64,000 bases of DNA from Actinomycetota bacterium. GTDB lineage: Bacteria > Actinomycetota > Acidimicrobiia > Acidimicrobiales > Ilumatobacteraceae. A program made the translations under genes and the position numbers. The stretch spans positions 1-64,000 of the forward strand of contig WLMZ01000005.1 of NCBI GenBank assembly GCA_009726095.1, in the 5' to 3' direction. Under the pieces are notes generated by a model. That model worked only from the letters and a program-made list of their open reading frames with translations. It had not been told where the DNA came from and did no database searches. Below are positions 47,298 through 56,615 of the stretch, one piece after another (the stretch's first letter is position 1; each line of letters starts with the position of its first letter).

Positions 47298-48479
47298 CTA
47301 GCGGGCGAGGGCGCGGTACTGCGCCAGCGTGATGTCGATCTGGCGCTGCTGATCGAAATCGGCGGCGGCCCGCGCCACCGCTGCGACACCCTGCGACCGG
47401 CGCAGCCCTGCGGACTCGACCAACTCGCCGATGGCCAACGCCAGCGATGCGGGATCGCGAACGGGCACCAGCACACCGGTGACCCCCTGATCGATGACCT
47501 GTCGGTTGCCCCGGATGTCGGTGGCCACGGTGGGTAAACCCATCGCTGCTGCCTCCATGGCGGCACGTGGGAAGCCCTCGCGCCAGCTCGCCGTGACGAA
47601 CACATCCACCGCCGAATAGCACTCGACCATGTCGGTGCGTTGGCCAGTGAACACAACACCGTCGGTCCGGGCACGTTCGATGAGCGCCTCGTCGACCGCA
47701 TCGGACTTGCCCGGCTCGCTGGGACCGATGATCACGAACCGGGCACGCGTACCACGGGCGCGCAACAGGTGTGCCGCATCGAGGATCTCGGCAATGCCCT
47801 TCTCGCGCACCAGCCGACCCACGGTGGCGCAGACCACTTCGTCGTCGGCAATACCCCACTCGCCACGAAGCCGTTCTCGGGTACCCGCCGGGGCAGCGGC
47901 GGGATTGAACCGTTGCAGATCGATGCCATTGCCGAGCAGGTGCACGCGGCGGGCGGGAATGTGCAGCACCTTCACGAGCGTCGCCACGTCTTCGGGGTTC
48001 TGCACGAGCTCGCAGTGACTGAACGCTGCGGCCACTCGTTCGGCGGCGTACACAGGCCACCGGCGCTGCCACCGATCGCTCGGCTGCGCGTAGAGGCCGT
48101 GCTGAGTGTTGATCACCACGGGCACCCGCAGCAGGCGGCCGGCAATGCGCCCAAGGATGCCCGGCTTGGGGTTGTGCGTGTGCAAGATGTCGGGCCGTAC
48201 CTGGCGCAGCAGACCGACGAGTTGCCCGAAGGCGCGGATGTCCTGCAGCGGATTGCTGCTGCGGGTGAACGCCGGCACATCGACATGGGCGATACCCATC
48301 GACGCAAGATTGGCCACATGCGGGCCCGCAGCAGACATGCCAATGACCTCGTAGCCCGCCGCCGCGAACGCACGCAGTTGCGGTCCGATCAGCCAATCAA
48401 GGCTCATGTCCGTGGTGGTGAGGTGTACCAGACGGGGCCGCGAAGGATCCTTCGGCGGCAGCGACAACCGTGGTCTCAC
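47298..48479 (-). CDS. Family 4 glycosyltransferase
   Basis: 393 aa. HLTTTDMSLDWLIGPQLRAFAAAGYEV at the N-terminus and ILHTHNPKPGILGRIAGR are characteristic of the GT4 branch near WbpL/PglA-type transferases. The C-domain has ATVGRLVREKGIAEIL and VFVTASWREGFPRAAMEAAAMGLPTVATDIRG (E-x7-E donor motif). Start overlaps the deacetylase stop (ATGA). Probably adds the second sugar of the repeat unit (inference). Confidence 0.92.
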   Translation of the reverse strand: MRPRLSLPPKDPSRPRLVHLTTTDMSLDWLIGPQLRAFAAAGYEVIGMSAAGPHVANLASMGIAHVDVPAFTRSSNPLQDIRAFGQLVGLLRQVRPDILHTHNPKPGILGRIAGRLLRVPVVINTQHGLYAQPSDRWQRRWPVYAAERVAAAFSHCELVQNPEDVATLVKVLHIPARRVHLLGNGIDLQRFNPAAAPAGTRERLRGEWGIADDEVVCATVGRLVREKGIAEILDAAHLLRARGTRARFVIIGPSEPGKSDAVDEALIERARTDGVVFTGQRTDMVECYSAVDVFVTASWREGFPRAAMEAAAMGLPTVATDIRGNRQVIDQGVTGVLVPVRDPASLALAIGELVESAGLRRSQGVAAVARAAADFDQQRQIDITLAQYRALAR

Positions 48480-49276
48480 TTGCTCATTCCCCGGTACTTC
48501 ACGCGCCCGGCGAGCGAGCGGAGTTCGCCCTCGAACCGCAGGCCACCGCGTGCCTTGGCCGCGAAGAACTCAGGCGTGTCGCTGCGTTGTACTGGCGTGC
48601 GCCAGAGGCGGTGCAGATCGGTGTGGCCGGGCCGGTTGACGCGACTGGCGGCCAAGGCAGCAGACCGGAAGCGCTGCCGCACGGCGATCTCGGCCTCGGC
48701 GGACCCGGGCAGGGCCTTGGGATACGCGAAATGTGCGGGGCTGTGCCCGACATGCTCGCCGATGAGATCGATCGACCGGTCGAGATCACCGTCGATCACC
48801 GATGCATCGAGACGATCCATCAGCCAGTGCGAATGCGTATGTGAACCAACAGTGATCAGCCCTGTAGCCACGCAGTCGCGCAGAGCCGACCATGAGATGG
48901 GTGGCGCGCCCCACGGAAACTCGATTCCCTCATCGATGAAACGTGTTGCTGCATACAGCGTTGCCGGCAAGTTGTGCCGGGAGAGAGCCGGCACCACCAC
49001 ATCGGCGAAGTCGGCGGTGCCGTCATCAACGGTCAGCACGACACCGTCGATCGGTGAGCCGATGGCGAGCGCATCAATGGCGTCGTCAAGGCTGAGGACA
49101 CGATGGTGCTCGGCGAGGTGGCTGAGTTGCGCATCGAAGGCCCCGGGGTCGAGATCGACCTCGCTGGCGGACCCGCCACCGACACGGTGATAGATCAGCA
49201 CCACGACACCCGATGGTGGATGCGCCACATAATCTGCAGCAACAGCCAAGCGCTTGATGAAGGTGCGCGAATTCAC
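48476..49276 (-). CDS. Polysaccharide deacetylase (CE4)
   Basis: 266 aa from a GTG six bases after the phosphatase stop; the track start overlaps that gene. VVVLIYHRVGGG, VVLTVDDGTADF (DDG with Asp pair), ITVGSHTHSHW (His pair) and FAYPKALPG are CE4 motifs. No signal peptide. It is the second CE4 protein in the window and belongs to the YHRV group common in polysaccharide clusters. Confidence 0.88.
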   Translation of the reverse strand: MNSRTFIKRLAVAADYVAHPPSGVVVLIYHRVGGGSASEVDLDPGAFDAQLSHLAEHHRVLSLDDAIDALAIGSPIDGVVLTVDDGTADFADVVVPALSRHNLPATLYAATRFIDEGIEFPWGAPPISWSALRDCVATGLITVGSHTHSHWLMDRLDASVIDGDLDRSIDLIGEHVGHSPAHFAYPKALPGSAEAEIAVRQRFRSAALAASRVNRPGHTDLHRLWRTPVQRSDTPEFFAAKARGGLRFEGELRSLAGRVKYRGMSK

Positions 49277-49281
49277 GGCGG

Positions 49282-49830
49282 TCAGGCCAGCAGTTGAGCC
49301 AGGCGAAGGCTGACCAGGTCGATCCGTTCGATTGTTCCCCGCCACACCACAGGGGCCTGACCGGTGGGATCTTCAATCTCGAGGACCGTCGGGTCAGACA
49401 GGTACTCGATACCACGCGGGCGGCCTTCGTTGACCAGGGCAAGCCACTCCGCCATGGGCATGCCGTTGCGAGGGCCGACGGCATCGGCTCGCACCAACAG
49501 TTCAGGCAGGGTAAAGGTGCGCTCGAACGAACCTTCCCACCGACCAGCGATGAACACCACGTGATCGCGCTCGGCGGTCACGATGAGGTCGGCATCTCCC
49601 ACTGCCTCGGCATTGACGAACGAGCTGAGATGAGCCGACACGTCGAGTCCACGCTTGGCCAAGAGGCGCACCGTTGGCTCAGTGGCTGGCTGGTTCTGAT
49701 CGAATGTGCCGACGCTGGCCAACCGGGCGGGCACACCGTGACGGGACAACTGCTCGCCGAACAGCGCCAACATCAACACCGATCGCGTGCGGTTATGGGT
49801 ACACACGGTCAGGATTTTCAACACGGTCAT
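49282..49830 (-). CDS. Low-molecular-weight protein-tyrosine phosphatase
   Basis: 182 aa from an ATG overlapping the upstream stop (ATGA). The P-loop CTHNRTRS (CxxxxxRS) is at residues 10-17 and the general-acid Asp is likely in YLSDPTVLEIEDP, though the C-terminal part is divergent. In polysaccharide loci these (Wzb-like) dephosphorylate the Tyr-rich tail of the Wzc/BY kinase and so control chain length. The two Wzz-kinase-like proteins nearby have Tyr-containing tails. Confidence 0.83.
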   Translation of the reverse strand: MTVLKILTVCTHNRTRSVLMLALFGEQLSRHGVPARLASVGTFDQNQPATEPTVRLLAKRGLDVSAHLSSFVNAEAVGDADLIVTAERDHVVFIAGRWEGSFERTFTLPELLVRADAVGPRNGMPMAEWLALVNEGRPRGIEYLSDPTVLEIEDPTGQAPVVWRGTIERIDLVSLRLAQLLA

Positions 49831-51227
49831 ATTCCCATCAGTGTGCCGGGGCGAGACGCCTCGCGCACCGGTCCGGCACGACCGGCATCGGCACGGGGCC
49901 GTACGGCGCGCTGCGACACCCACTGCGGAAAGGCCAGCGGGAGGACGAACAGCGGCATGATCAAGGACCGCTGCCGGCTGAGGATGCCCAGATTGCCCAC
50001 GCTGGCGAACGCCAGACCGAACGCCACCAGAACCGTGAGGGCGAACACGACGTACGGGCTACGGCGCATGACCCGAAAGGTGGCCCTTACCCGCCGCCAG
50101 CTCACGATGGCAATCAGCAGCAGGGCGGTCATCTCGGTAGCAGGAATGAGCTCGGCGAAGCTTCTGGCCTCGTTCAACAGCGGTCGCGTATCGGTCCGTA
50201 CGATCGCAGATGGCCAGTCGAGAGGGCTGTCGATGGTGACGATCTTGAAGACAGAGCGACCTTCGTCAGTGCGTTGTGTCGCCGAATCGAACAGCAAGGA
50301 GATCTGGGTTGTCACGCCGGCCGTGGAATCCACGGTGGCGCCACGCTGATCGAGGAAACGCACCGTTGCGCCGCCGACGGCGAACAGGGCAGCGAGACCG
50401 ATGAGGATCAGGGCGATGGAGCCGAATCTTCCCCCTGCGCCACGATCGGAGCGGTGGGTGAACAGTCCGGCGATGAGGGCCACCAAGAACGCCCCGATCC
50501 ACATGCCCGAAAAATGGGGCCGCACCAAGCCCACTCCCAACAAACCCACCCCCAGGAGGGCAAACGAACCCAGACCCCATCGGCCGGTGAGCAGCCGGGC
50601 AACCCCGAAGGTGGTGATGCCCAAGAACAGCATGATCCAGGACTCCTTGCCGATCGATGCTGGCCAGTACAGGATCGATGGTGTCAACAGCACCAGCGCC
50701 GCATAGCGCTTGTGCGACAAACCGGGTACTGCGAGTATCCCCGCCTTCACGAAGAGCAGTGCACCGACGTAGGCCATTGAGGCGAAGACGAAGAACCCTG
50801 CAAGCCGGCTGGCGCCGAACACTGTGTAGATCGAGGCGGTCACGTTGGTGATGAACCTCGTGCCAGTTCCCCGCGGGATGAGTGCCGTTGGCGACCGTGC
50901 GCCGCTGCGCAGGCCCGCAGCAAGGATCTTCGCGTTCTTGTCGTATTCACCCGAGTCCGAGAAGCCGGCATACGACTGGAACGCCACGAAATACCGAACG
51001 AACACGACCACGAACTTGGCGCCAAGGCCAACGACACCGATGCGATACAGGTGCGCCAGATCGCCGGAGAACAACCTTCGGACCGCAACGAGCAGGCTCA
51101 GGAGCAGCAGGGGAAGCAACACGAACGCACCCCACAGGTCGTACCCGACATTGACCATCGCCCAGCCGAGCGCCAACACGTACGCTGCGGCGAGCCCGAT
51201 CACGGTGCGCTCGGCCGGGGTGCTCAC
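49827..51227 (-). CDS. Polymerase-like multi-pass membrane protein (copy A)
   Basis: 466 aa from a GTG two bases after the Wzz-like stop. About eleven TM segments. Features shared with copy B: LGWAMVNVGYDLWGAF, GASRLAGFFVF, TPSILYWPASIGKESWIMLFLGI, GLVRPHFSGMW, PLDWPSAIVRT, and a re-entrant looking SVGNLGILSRQRSLIMPL. The PSxxYWPxSxGKExW motif is seen in Wzy/EpsG-type polymerases, so a repeat-unit polymerase role is likely but not proven. Gene order Wzz-like then this protein recurs in copy B. Confidence 0.75.
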   Translation of the reverse strand: MSTPAERTVIGLAAAYVLALGWAMVNVGYDLWGAFVLLPLLLLSLLVAVRRLFSGDLAHLYRIGVVGLGAKFVVVFVRYFVAFQSYAGFSDSGEYDKNAKILAAGLRSGARSPTALIPRGTGTRFITNVTASIYTVFGASRLAGFFVFASMAYVGALLFVKAGILAVPGLSHKRYAALVLLTPSILYWPASIGKESWIMLFLGITTFGVARLLTGRWGLGSFALLGVGLLGVGLVRPHFSGMWIGAFLVALIAGLFTHRSDRGAGGRFGSIALILIGLAALFAVGGATVRFLDQRGATVDSTAGVTTQISLLFDSATQRTDEGRSVFKIVTIDSPLDWPSAIVRTDTRPLLNEARSFAELIPATEMTALLLIAIVSWRRVRATFRVMRRSPYVVFALTVLVAFGLAFASVGNLGILSRQRSLIMPLFVLPLAFPQWVSQRAVRPRADAGRAGPVREASRPGTLMGI

Positions 51228-51229
51228 GA

Positions 51230-52837
51230 TCAATCTGCGCTTTTCGAACGCCACCGACTCGGGTTGGGCACGCTGCCGGCGTACTCGTAGTACCCGGATC
51301 GCTCGGCGGCCTCGCCGACCACGGTGAGCACCAGATGCGCGTTGCTGAGCGCCCGCACGATCTCGATACAACGAGTTGCCGACTCGATGGTGGAATGGTT
51401 CAGACGCGTCACGATGACGATCACATCGGCATGCGGGACCAGCTCGAGCACCTCGGCGGTGGCACCGACGGGCGAGCTGTCGATGACAACCGCTGAGGCA
51501 AGCGCTGACAGCTCGGGCAACAGCCGAGCGGTCTCTCTCGCCAGGTCGCCCGGGGATGCATCGATGCCGGCCAGATCGAAGATGGCCAGATCGGTGACGT
51601 TGCTCGCCGAAAGCATGACGGCCACTGGCATGTTGGCGAGGTCCTCGAAGCTGAACCCGAGGCGCCTGGACTTCCTGCCGAGGATTCGTTCGGTGAGCGA
51701 CGGCCGACGGAAATCGGTGTTGACAGCAACGGTGCGCATACCGGTTTCCACGAACGCCGCAGCGAGGTTGGTGGACACCGAGGTCTTACCATCACCCGAT
51801 CCGCTGGAGATCACGAGTACCACCGGCGCCCGCCCAGCAGCCCGTGCGGCTCCGCCCTCCACGAACCCGACCACGCTGCGAAGCGTGCGGTATGCATCGG
51901 ACAAGACGTCGTGACGGCCGGGGACCACGACCATGCCAGCGGCGGCTTCCTTCGAGGTGATCGGAATGGCCACCTGACTGCGCAAGCCGAAGATGGTTTC
52001 GGCCTGGGTGCGGGTGCGGATTCGCCGGTCGAGCTTGGCGAGCAACAGGACAACCCCGAAACCGACCATCCCACCAACACCGCCGAGCAGGATGCCCCGG
52101 CTGGTGCGCGAGGTGGGCGCCGAGATGCCGCTGACACCGCCCTGACCTTCGACCGCGATTGCCTGCGCCCGTTCGAGCGTGGTGAGCTGCAACTGGCCCC
52201 TATCTACCTGGAGCTGGCTGAGCTGCTCGAAAGCCACGCTGTACTGACGGCTGAGTGCATCGAGCTGCGCCGCTGTGACCTTGTCGTTCGGGTTGGCCGC
52301 CGCAACAGGTTCGAGCTTCTCGATATCGGTCTTCAGCGAGTCGAGCCGTTCACGTGATGCGGCAAGGCGATCGAACTGCAGCGAGTCCTGACGCTCGGCG
52401 ATGTACTTGGTGAGTTCGTCGGCGAAGGCATCGGCGACCTGCACCGACAACTCAGCAGTGCTCTGCTTGGTCGTGATGCGCAAGGCGCCGGTGTTTTGAT
52501 CGACGGCCACGGTGACCTGCGCTGCCAATGCCGCCGGAGCCCCGTCGTATCCGATCGACTTCGCAACGCGCTTGGGCACCTCGCCAGTGATCGCGAAGAG
52601 CTGCAACTGGTTGATCGCCACCGGGTCGCTGTTGACGCTCTGGGTGGACGACGAACTGGAAATGAGCAACGTGTGGCTGGCTGTCCAGGTGGTGGAGGTC
52701 TCCACGGCGGAGTTGGCTGGCTTGGCGGGTGCGGGAACTGCGCCCGCGAGCACGCCGAGCAGGGCCATAGCGACCACCACCCACCAGCGACGCCGGAGCG
52801 CCCCAAAGATCGTTTCCGTGTTCAGGACCTCAACCAC
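51230..52837 (-). CDS. Wzz-type chain-length protein with BY-kinase-like domain (copy A)
   Basis: 535 aa starting at GTG. TM1 (WWVVVAMALLGVLAGAV) at about 18-34, a periplasmic coiled-coil (about 130-230), TM2 (ILLGGVGGMVGFGVVLLLA) at about 249-267, then a cytoplasmic MinD-like ATPase: Walker A ISSGSGDGKTS (about 343-353), A' VAVNTDFRRPS, B VVIDSSPVGATAEVLELV. The first Asp of the usual DxD in A' is Asn. The C-terminus has a small Tyr cluster (SGYYEYAG) rather than a long Tyr tail. It would regulate polymer length through autophosphorylation if active. Confidence 0.87.
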   Translation of the reverse strand: MVEVLNTETIFGALRRRWWVVVAMALLGVLAGAVPAPAKPANSAVETSTTWTASHTLLISSSSSTQSVNSDPVAINQLQLFAITGEVPKRVAKSIGYDGAPAALAAQVTVAVDQNTGALRITTKQSTAELSVQVADAFADELTKYIAERQDSLQFDRLAASRERLDSLKTDIEKLEPVAAANPNDKVTAAQLDALSRQYSVAFEQLSQLQVDRGQLQLTTLERAQAIAVEGQGGVSGISAPTSRTSRGILLGGVGGMVGFGVVLLLAKLDRRIRTRTQAETIFGLRSQVAIPITSKEAAAGMVVVPGRHDVLSDAYRTLRSVVGFVEGGAARAAGRAPVVLVISSGSGDGKTSVSTNLAAAFVETGMRTVAVNTDFRRPSLTERILGRKSRRLGFSFEDLANMPVAVMLSASNVTDLAIFDLAGIDASPGDLARETARLLPELSALASAVVIDSSPVGATAEVLELVPHADVIVIVTRLNHSTIESATRCIEIVRALSNAHLVLTVVGEAAERSGYYEYAGSVPNPSRWRSKSAD

Positions 52838-52877
52838 CTCTCGAAGTTGACAAAGTGTAGGCGGAGGATCGGCACCC

Positions 52878-55172
52878 TCAACGCCAAGGAACGAGCCCCC
52901 GGCCGGACAACACGCTTCGCCGTTTCAGGGTCCCGGCAAACCCCGCCACGGTTGCTCCATCGGTGTTCTTGACCTCAGCGAAAAGCCGCTCGGGTAACCG
53001 GAGGGGTTGCGGTCGGTAGACGAGTTGGTAACGACCCGGAGCAAGTGCGCCGTTCAGATCGAACGCCACCGTCACGCGCTGACCCGGTGCCAGGGTGATC
53101 AACGTCGCGTACACGTTCCAGCCCAGTTCGGTGCTCGAGCTGTGACCAATGGCGACACCGTCGAGGGTGACGCCCTGCAGAGCAAGGGGCGAATACAGAC
53201 TGAGAATCGTTCGATTGGTGCCGCGCGCAAGCTTGAGCCGGTTACCGATGACGTAGTCGGGATAGCCGGTGGACGGCGCCGTGTTCGTCATCGTGACCGA
53301 CGCAACCGCCGTGGTACGGCCGGTGCGCTGATTGAACCTTGCCTCGTAGCGCACCTCGCGCTTGAGGAAACTGTCGATCTTGTTGGCGCTGGCATTGTCG
53401 TTGACGACAGCGAGTCCATCGTGGCCCGAGGGTGAGGGTAACGCTGCGTCGATGCCGACATGTTCAAACAGTTGCTGCTCGCTCGGGCGCACTGCCCATG
53501 CCGAGAGGTGCCCCTGCGTCGCCGCCCGCCCGAGGTCGGCCGCCAACACCTGCGGGCTCGGCAGCTGTGCGCTCAACACCTGGTCCACCGTGGCGCGGGT
53601 GACGGCTTCGAGGATGTCCTCGCGTTCGGACTCGGGACGCGTGTACTGATCGAGAAGCAGGAATTGCTCGGCGGTGGTGGACGACAACGTGACGCCGAGG
53701 CTGGGCACCACCACATCACCGGTGAGGTCGAGTAGCGCAGCGATGCCGGCCGGATCGATGATGAACACACCGTCGACGGCGCGGCCCGTGGCCTGCTCGT
53801 AGAGCTGCGCCATCGCAGAACCAACAGCGGGCATATCCGGGGACATGGTGATGTTGCTCCAGTACTTCGGGATGACCTTGCCACCCTGGCTGCCTGCCCC
53901 GAACTGTCCGTAGCGGGCAAAGTATTCGTCGCTGGCGACGAGCGACGCGCCGCCCCGCTTTTCGAGATCGGTGATCAGCTCGCCCGTTCGACCGCGGGCG
54001 GTCAGCTTCAGGCGTCCCTTGGTGATGGTGACCTCGGCCCAGTTACCCATCAGACCCGTCTGCCCACGAGCCTCGGCCGAGCTGGTGAACGCGATGAAGT
54101 ACCGGCGGGGTCCATCAATTCCCAACATCGCCGGCCCCTGCTGGGCAGCATCGAGGCTGGTGTCGGCCTGACGAATGACCTCTGAGGCCAGGGTTCTGGC
54201 ATGGTCGAGCCGGTCCTGGAACGGAGCGAAGAGCCAGGGCGATGAGGCGGCATCGAGCGCAACCGACAACCCCTTCACCGTCGAACGCAGGTCGGCAAGC
54301 GGCTGGGTCAGCAAGGCAAGGGCCTCGACATCGATCACACCGGTCTGCACCGTGAGTTGGCTGAGATCGACAAGCGCCAGCGTCTTGGAGGCGGCGTTGG
54401 ATGCCGCTGCGGCCCTTCCGATGATGTCGGTGAGGGCTTGGCGGTGTTGCGCCAGCACCGGCACCAGTTGGGCTGGGGCCGTCCACGGTGTATCGAACTC
54501 GTCGCGAGCGGCCTGCAACTGCACGGCAGCACTGTGCAGCGATGCGGACGCGGCGGCTGGGTCTCCGCTCTTCAACGAGTTGAGGCCGCTGATCAGCGCG
54601 CCGTATCCCTTGCTCGCATGGTCCTTGGCCGCCAGACCCCCGATCATCATGCCCACGACGGCAGTGAGGAAGGCCACGCCCACGCCGATGCCGATGTGCA
54701 GCACGCGCCGACGGACAAAACCCGGGCGACGCGCCAGACCGGTGAGAGCCAGCAGCAACGCCAGAGCGGCCATCGCGAAAAACGAAGCGAGGAACCATGG
54801 GTCGGAGCTGGACCGCAGCACGACCTGCAGCACCGCAGCGCCGATGAGGGCCCGGACCGGCGCGGCGCCAGTCCTGTGCAGGCCTAGCCACACCCCACCG
54901 AACAACCCCGCCAATGCGATCGCGATGAGCAGCGGCCGATCGACGACGACCATCGCTGCCCCGCTCGACGCGACCACCAGCGCCCACCACGGTGCGGTTG
55001 CCGACGCCCAGGTGACGAACAGCGCAAACGCTGTGGTGATCACAGCATCGGGCACGCCAGACCCTGTGGGTCGACACCCGGCGAAGGCAGCCAACACTCC
55101 ACTGGCGACCGCTACAGCGAACACGACGCGGGCGGTGAAGGTGGAGATCGTATTCCGACGCCGCGATTTCAT
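52878..55172 (-). CDS. DUF4012 membrane protein (copy A)
   Basis: 764 aa from the ATG giving MKSRRRNTISTFTARVV. About five TM helices in the first 150 residues, another near 170-190, then a large extracytoplasmic part. It contains AMLGIDGPRRYFIAFTSSAEARGQTGLMGNWAEVTI, the hallmark of DUF4012, and FIIDPAGIAALLDLTGDVVVPSLG, which recalls LytR-CpsA-Psr-associated folds. The C-terminus is a beta domain (VTMTNTAPSTGYPDYVIGN). Role unknown; found in actinobacterial polysaccharide clusters. Upstream of copy-A Wzz by 40 bp. Confidence 0.82.
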   Translation of the reverse strand: MKSRRRNTISTFTARVVFAVAVASGVLAAFAGCRPTGSGVPDAVITTAFALFVTWASATAPWWALVVASSGAAMVVVDRPLLIAIALAGLFGGVWLGLHRTGAAPVRALIGAAVLQVVLRSSSDPWFLASFFAMAALALLLALTGLARRPGFVRRRVLHIGIGVGVAFLTAVVGMMIGGLAAKDHASKGYGALISGLNSLKSGDPAAASASLHSAAVQLQAARDEFDTPWTAPAQLVPVLAQHRQALTDIIGRAAAASNAASKTLALVDLSQLTVQTGVIDVEALALLTQPLADLRSTVKGLSVALDAASSPWLFAPFQDRLDHARTLASEVIRQADTSLDAAQQGPAMLGIDGPRRYFIAFTSSAEARGQTGLMGNWAEVTITKGRLKLTARGRTGELITDLEKRGGASLVASDEYFARYGQFGAGSQGGKVIPKYWSNITMSPDMPAVGSAMAQLYEQATGRAVDGVFIIDPAGIAALLDLTGDVVVPSLGVTLSSTTAEQFLLLDQYTRPESEREDILEAVTRATVDQVLSAQLPSPQVLAADLGRAATQGHLSAWAVRPSEQQLFEHVGIDAALPSPSGHDGLAVVNDNASANKIDSFLKREVRYEARFNQRTGRTTAVASVTMTNTAPSTGYPDYVIGNRLKLARGTNRTILSLYSPLALQGVTLDGVAIGHSSSTELGWNVYATLITLAPGQRVTVAFDLNGALAPGRYQLVYRPQPLRLPERLFAEVKNTDGATVAGFAGTLKRRSVLSGRGLVPWR

Positions 55173-55215
55173 TCCTTCACCAGTATGGCCGGAACACGGC
55201 AACCGCCACCATCAT

Positions 55216-55262
55216 CGGACCGACGGACCGACGGACCGACGGACCGACGGACCGACGGACCG
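55216..55262. repeat. Octanucleotide tandem array (cggaccga) x5.9
   Basis: Five perfect copies of cggaccga and a sixth lacking its last base, in the 100-bp gap between the DUF4012 copy A start and the end of polymerase-like copy B. Being in the likely leader of a minus-strand gene, copy-number change could alter promoter spacing. Confidence 0.93.
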
Positions 55263-55272
55263 CCGTCAACGC

Positions 55273-56613
55273 TCAACGGTGGATGGCGCCGTCGAGACGC
55301 TGCTCGCTGGATCGGCGATGCGGGAGACACAACGGCACGAACAGCATGGGCAGCACCAAGGACCGCTGACGCGAGAGAATACCGAGATTGGAGATGTTCG
55401 CGAACGACACCCCGAAGGTCAACACCACCAGCACGGACAGCACCACGTAGGGGTTGTGCCGCAGCACATGACCGAGGTTCAAGATACGTCGCCAGCTCAC
55501 CAGAGCAAGACCCATCAGCGCCGTCATCTCCAGCGCCGGCAGGAGTTCGCCAAAGCTGCGCACCTCCAACAGCAACGGTCGGGTGAGGGTTCGCCCAATG
55601 GCGTACGGCCAATCAAGTGGTCCGTTCAGCGAGACCGGCGTGATCGCCGAGCCTCCCTGTTGTGAGTTCTGGGCGGTCTGTTCAAGGATGGAGGCGACCC
55701 GATCGCTCAGGCCGACGTCACCGGCTTGGTTACCCCTGGGATCGAGGAACTTCAATGTGATGCCGATCAGGATGACCAATCCCACCACAGAGATACCAAA
55801 CAACACCGCTGCGGTGAGCCTGGAGGAGTCAGTGCCCGTGCCGATGACAACCAGGACCAAGAGCGCGCACACGAGGGCACCGGCCCAGATGAGAGCGAAG
55901 TGCGGCCTTGGGAACCCGGCGCCGACGATACCGAGCACGGTGAAGGGCACAGACCAGCCGCCGCCCCAGCCCGTGAGCAGGCGAGCCGCACCGTATGAGG
56001 CCAGACCGAGGCACAGCATCATCCAGGCTTCCTTGCCGAGCGATGACGGCCAATACATCAACGATGGGGCGAAGAAGACGAGGCTCGCGTAACGCCGCGT
56101 CTTCAGCCGTGGAATGGCAAGCAGCGCAGCGCGAAGGAACAGGACCGCACCCCAGTAGCCCATCCAGCCGAACAGGAGGAATCCGGCCAATCGACTGGAC
56201 CCGAAGATCGCGTACACCAACCCGGCGAGCTGCTCGAGGAACTGGGTCCCGGTGGAATGAGGGATCGCGGACAGCAGCGACACCCTTCCGTCACGGATGT
56301 CGCCGGCGATGACCTTGGCGATGTCGTGGTACAGACGAGCGTCGGCTTGACCGCCGTAGGCATCGAACGTGACCCAATAGCGCACCAACGAGCCGACAAC
56401 CTTCGCACCGAGGCCAGCGAGGGCCATGGGATACATGTACCGCATGCGCTTGGTGAAGATACGCCGCAGCACCAACCGGGTGACACCGACCATCATCGGC
56501 AGCACGATGAACGCTCCCCACGTGTCGTAGCTCAGGTTCCCCATGGCCCAACCAAGGAACAACAGGTACAGGACTGCGCCCCCGATGAGCAGTGGAATCC
56601 ACTTTGACCGCAC
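55273..56613 (-). CDS. Polymerase-like multi-pass membrane protein (copy B)
   Basis: 446 aa starting at GTG two bases after the Wzz-like copy B stop, the same spacing as in copy A. About eleven TM segments. Matches copy A along its length: LGWAMGNLSYDTWGAF, GSSRLAGFLLFGWMGYWGAVLF, APSLMYWPSSLGKEAWMMLCLGL, PLDWPYAIGRTLTRPLLLEVRSFGELLPA, and ISNLGILSRQRSLVLPM. Probable Wzy-type polymerase or related envelope protein. The N-terminus is shorter than copy A. Confidence 0.75.
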   Translation of the reverse strand: MRSKWIPLLIGGAVLYLLFLGWAMGNLSYDTWGAFIVLPMMVGVTRLVLRRIFTKRMRYMYPMALAGLGAKVVGSLVRYWVTFDAYGGQADARLYHDIAKVIAGDIRDGRVSLLSAIPHSTGTQFLEQLAGLVYAIFGSSRLAGFLLFGWMGYWGAVLFLRAALLAIPRLKTRRYASLVFFAPSLMYWPSSLGKEAWMMLCLGLASYGAARLLTGWGGGWSVPFTVLGIVGAGFPRPHFALIWAGALVCALLVLVVIGTGTDSSRLTAAVLFGISVVGLVILIGITLKFLDPRGNQAGDVGLSDRVASILEQTAQNSQQGGSAITPVSLNGPLDWPYAIGRTLTRPLLLEVRSFGELLPALEMTALMGLALVSWRRILNLGHVLRHNPYVVLSVLVVLTFGVSFANISNLGILSRQRSLVLPMLFVPLCLPHRRSSEQRLDGAIHR

Positions 56614-56615
56614 GG

